NCBI GenBank assembly: GCA_902494585.1
Contig: CABUUD010000115.1
Location: 1 to 5,469, forward strand
Reading direction: 5' to 3'
Source: an uncultured Collinsella sp.
Lineage (GTDB): Bacteria > Actinomycetota > Coriobacteriia > Coriobacteriales > Coriobacteriaceae
DNA length: 5,469 nt
Part shown: positions 4,950-5,469 of the stretch, in pieces
Layout: each line of letters starts with the position of its first letter
How positions within the stretch are numbered: the stretch's first letter is position 1
Position numbers and translations under genes: made by a program
Notes under the pieces: generated by a model
Seen by the model: only the letters and a program-made list of their open reading frames with translations
What the model was told of the DNA's origin: nothing
Databases searched by the model: none

Positions 4950-5469
4950 ATGAAATACCTCGTCGCTTCCGACATTCACGGCTCGGCATATTGGACCGAG
5001 CGCCTGGTCGCCGCCATCGAGTCCGAGCAGCCCGACCGCATCGTGCTGCTGGGCGACCTGCTCTACCACGGCCCGCGCAACGACCTGCCGCGCGACTACG
5101 CCCCCAAGCGTGTGATCCCGCTGCTCAACGCCCTGGCCGACCGCATCATCGCGGTGCGCGGCAACTGCGACGCCGAGGTCGACCAGATGGTCCTCGACTT
5201 CCCCGTCATGGCCGACTACGCCACGCTGTTCGACGAGACCGGTCGCGAGCTGTTCCTGACGCACGGCCATGTCTTTGGCGCCGGCATGCACAACAGCGTC
5301 GACCACGCGCCCGCGCTGCCCGAGGGCTCCGTGCTCGTCTACGGCCATACGCACATTAAAGTTAACGAGGAGAGCGCCGCGCACCCGGGCCTGTGGCTCT
5401 TCAACCCCGGCAGCGTGAGCATTCCCAAGGACGGCACGCACAGCTACGGCATCTACGAGGGCGGCGCGT
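4950..5469 (+). CDS. yfcE: YfcE-like metallophosphodiesterase (partial at the window end)
   Basis: The 173 residues present cover nearly a full YfcE (about 180-185 aa); the stop lies beyond the window. YfcE is a manganese-dependent calcineurin-like phosphodiesterase that cleaves model phosphodiesters in vitro; its cellular substrate is not settled. All metal ligands of the fold are visible: SDIHG (Asp8, His10), LGDLLYHGPRN (Asp36), RGNCDAEVDQM (Asn72), THGH (His105) and YGHTH (His133, His135), closed by FNPGSVSIPK (151-160). The GPRNDLP and GNCDAEVDQM segments are nearly identical to the E. coli protein as I recall it, so the subfamily call is firm. GAAAGGA at 4938-4944 lies 5 nt before the ATG. 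The 55-nt gap after the LarC2-like gene holds only a small GC hairpin without a T-run, so co-transcription is possible. Confidence 0.93.
   Translation, partial: MKYLVASDIHGSAYWTERLVAAIESEQPDRIVLLGDLLYHGPRNDLPRDYAPKRVIPLLNALADRIIAVRGNCDAEVDQMVLDFPVMADYATLFDETGRELFLTHGHVFGAGMHNSVDHAPALPEGSVLVYGHTHIKVNEESAAHPGLWLFNPGSVSIPKDGTHSYGIYEGGA

Overview
This is a high-GC bacterial window, with C- or G-ending codons dominating every gene. It carries the distal half of a histidine biosynthesis operon followed by three genes outside it. Gene order, the separate hisI and hisE genes, a PHP-type histidinol-phosphatase and the general protein style suggest a gut actinobacterium of the class Coriobacteriia (Collinsella-like). 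That placement is inferred from recognition and was not tested by any search.

Positions 1-3169 (+ strand) read hisB (3' end only), hisH, hisA, hisF, hisI, hisE. hisH/hisA overlap by 4 nt (ATGA). hisA/hisF are 3 nt apart, hisF/hisI abut, and hisI/hisE are 46 nt apart. HisE and HisI convert PR-ATP to PR-AMP and then to ProFAR, HisA isomerises ProFAR to PRFAR, HisH/HisF convert PRFAR to imidazole-glycerol phosphate and AICAR, and HisB dehydrates the product. The only large gap in the operon is 140 nt between hisB and hisH. It holds a 115-bp element made of two short palindromic units in inverted orientation, resembling a REPIN. Its right unit reads in frame into hisH and creates a false 31-codon N-terminal extension.

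Positions 3210-4121 (- strand) encode a PHP-family phosphatase, convergent with hisE. It probably supplies the histidinol-phosphatase step that the hisB end seen here gives no sign of encoding.

Positions 4122-4408 form a divergent intergenic region holding a near-perfect 23-bp-stem hairpin element of unknown function. Next come a stand-alone LarC C-terminal domain protein (4409-4894), with no LarC N-terminal part beside it, and the first 173 codons of a YfcE-like metallophosphodiesterase that runs off the window.

The points most worth a second look are the REPIN-like element inside the his operon, the long hairpin at 4233-4304, the orphan LarC2 gene, and HisA, where the catalytic Asp of the usual D-x-R-D-G motif reads Ala with an Asp two residues earlier.
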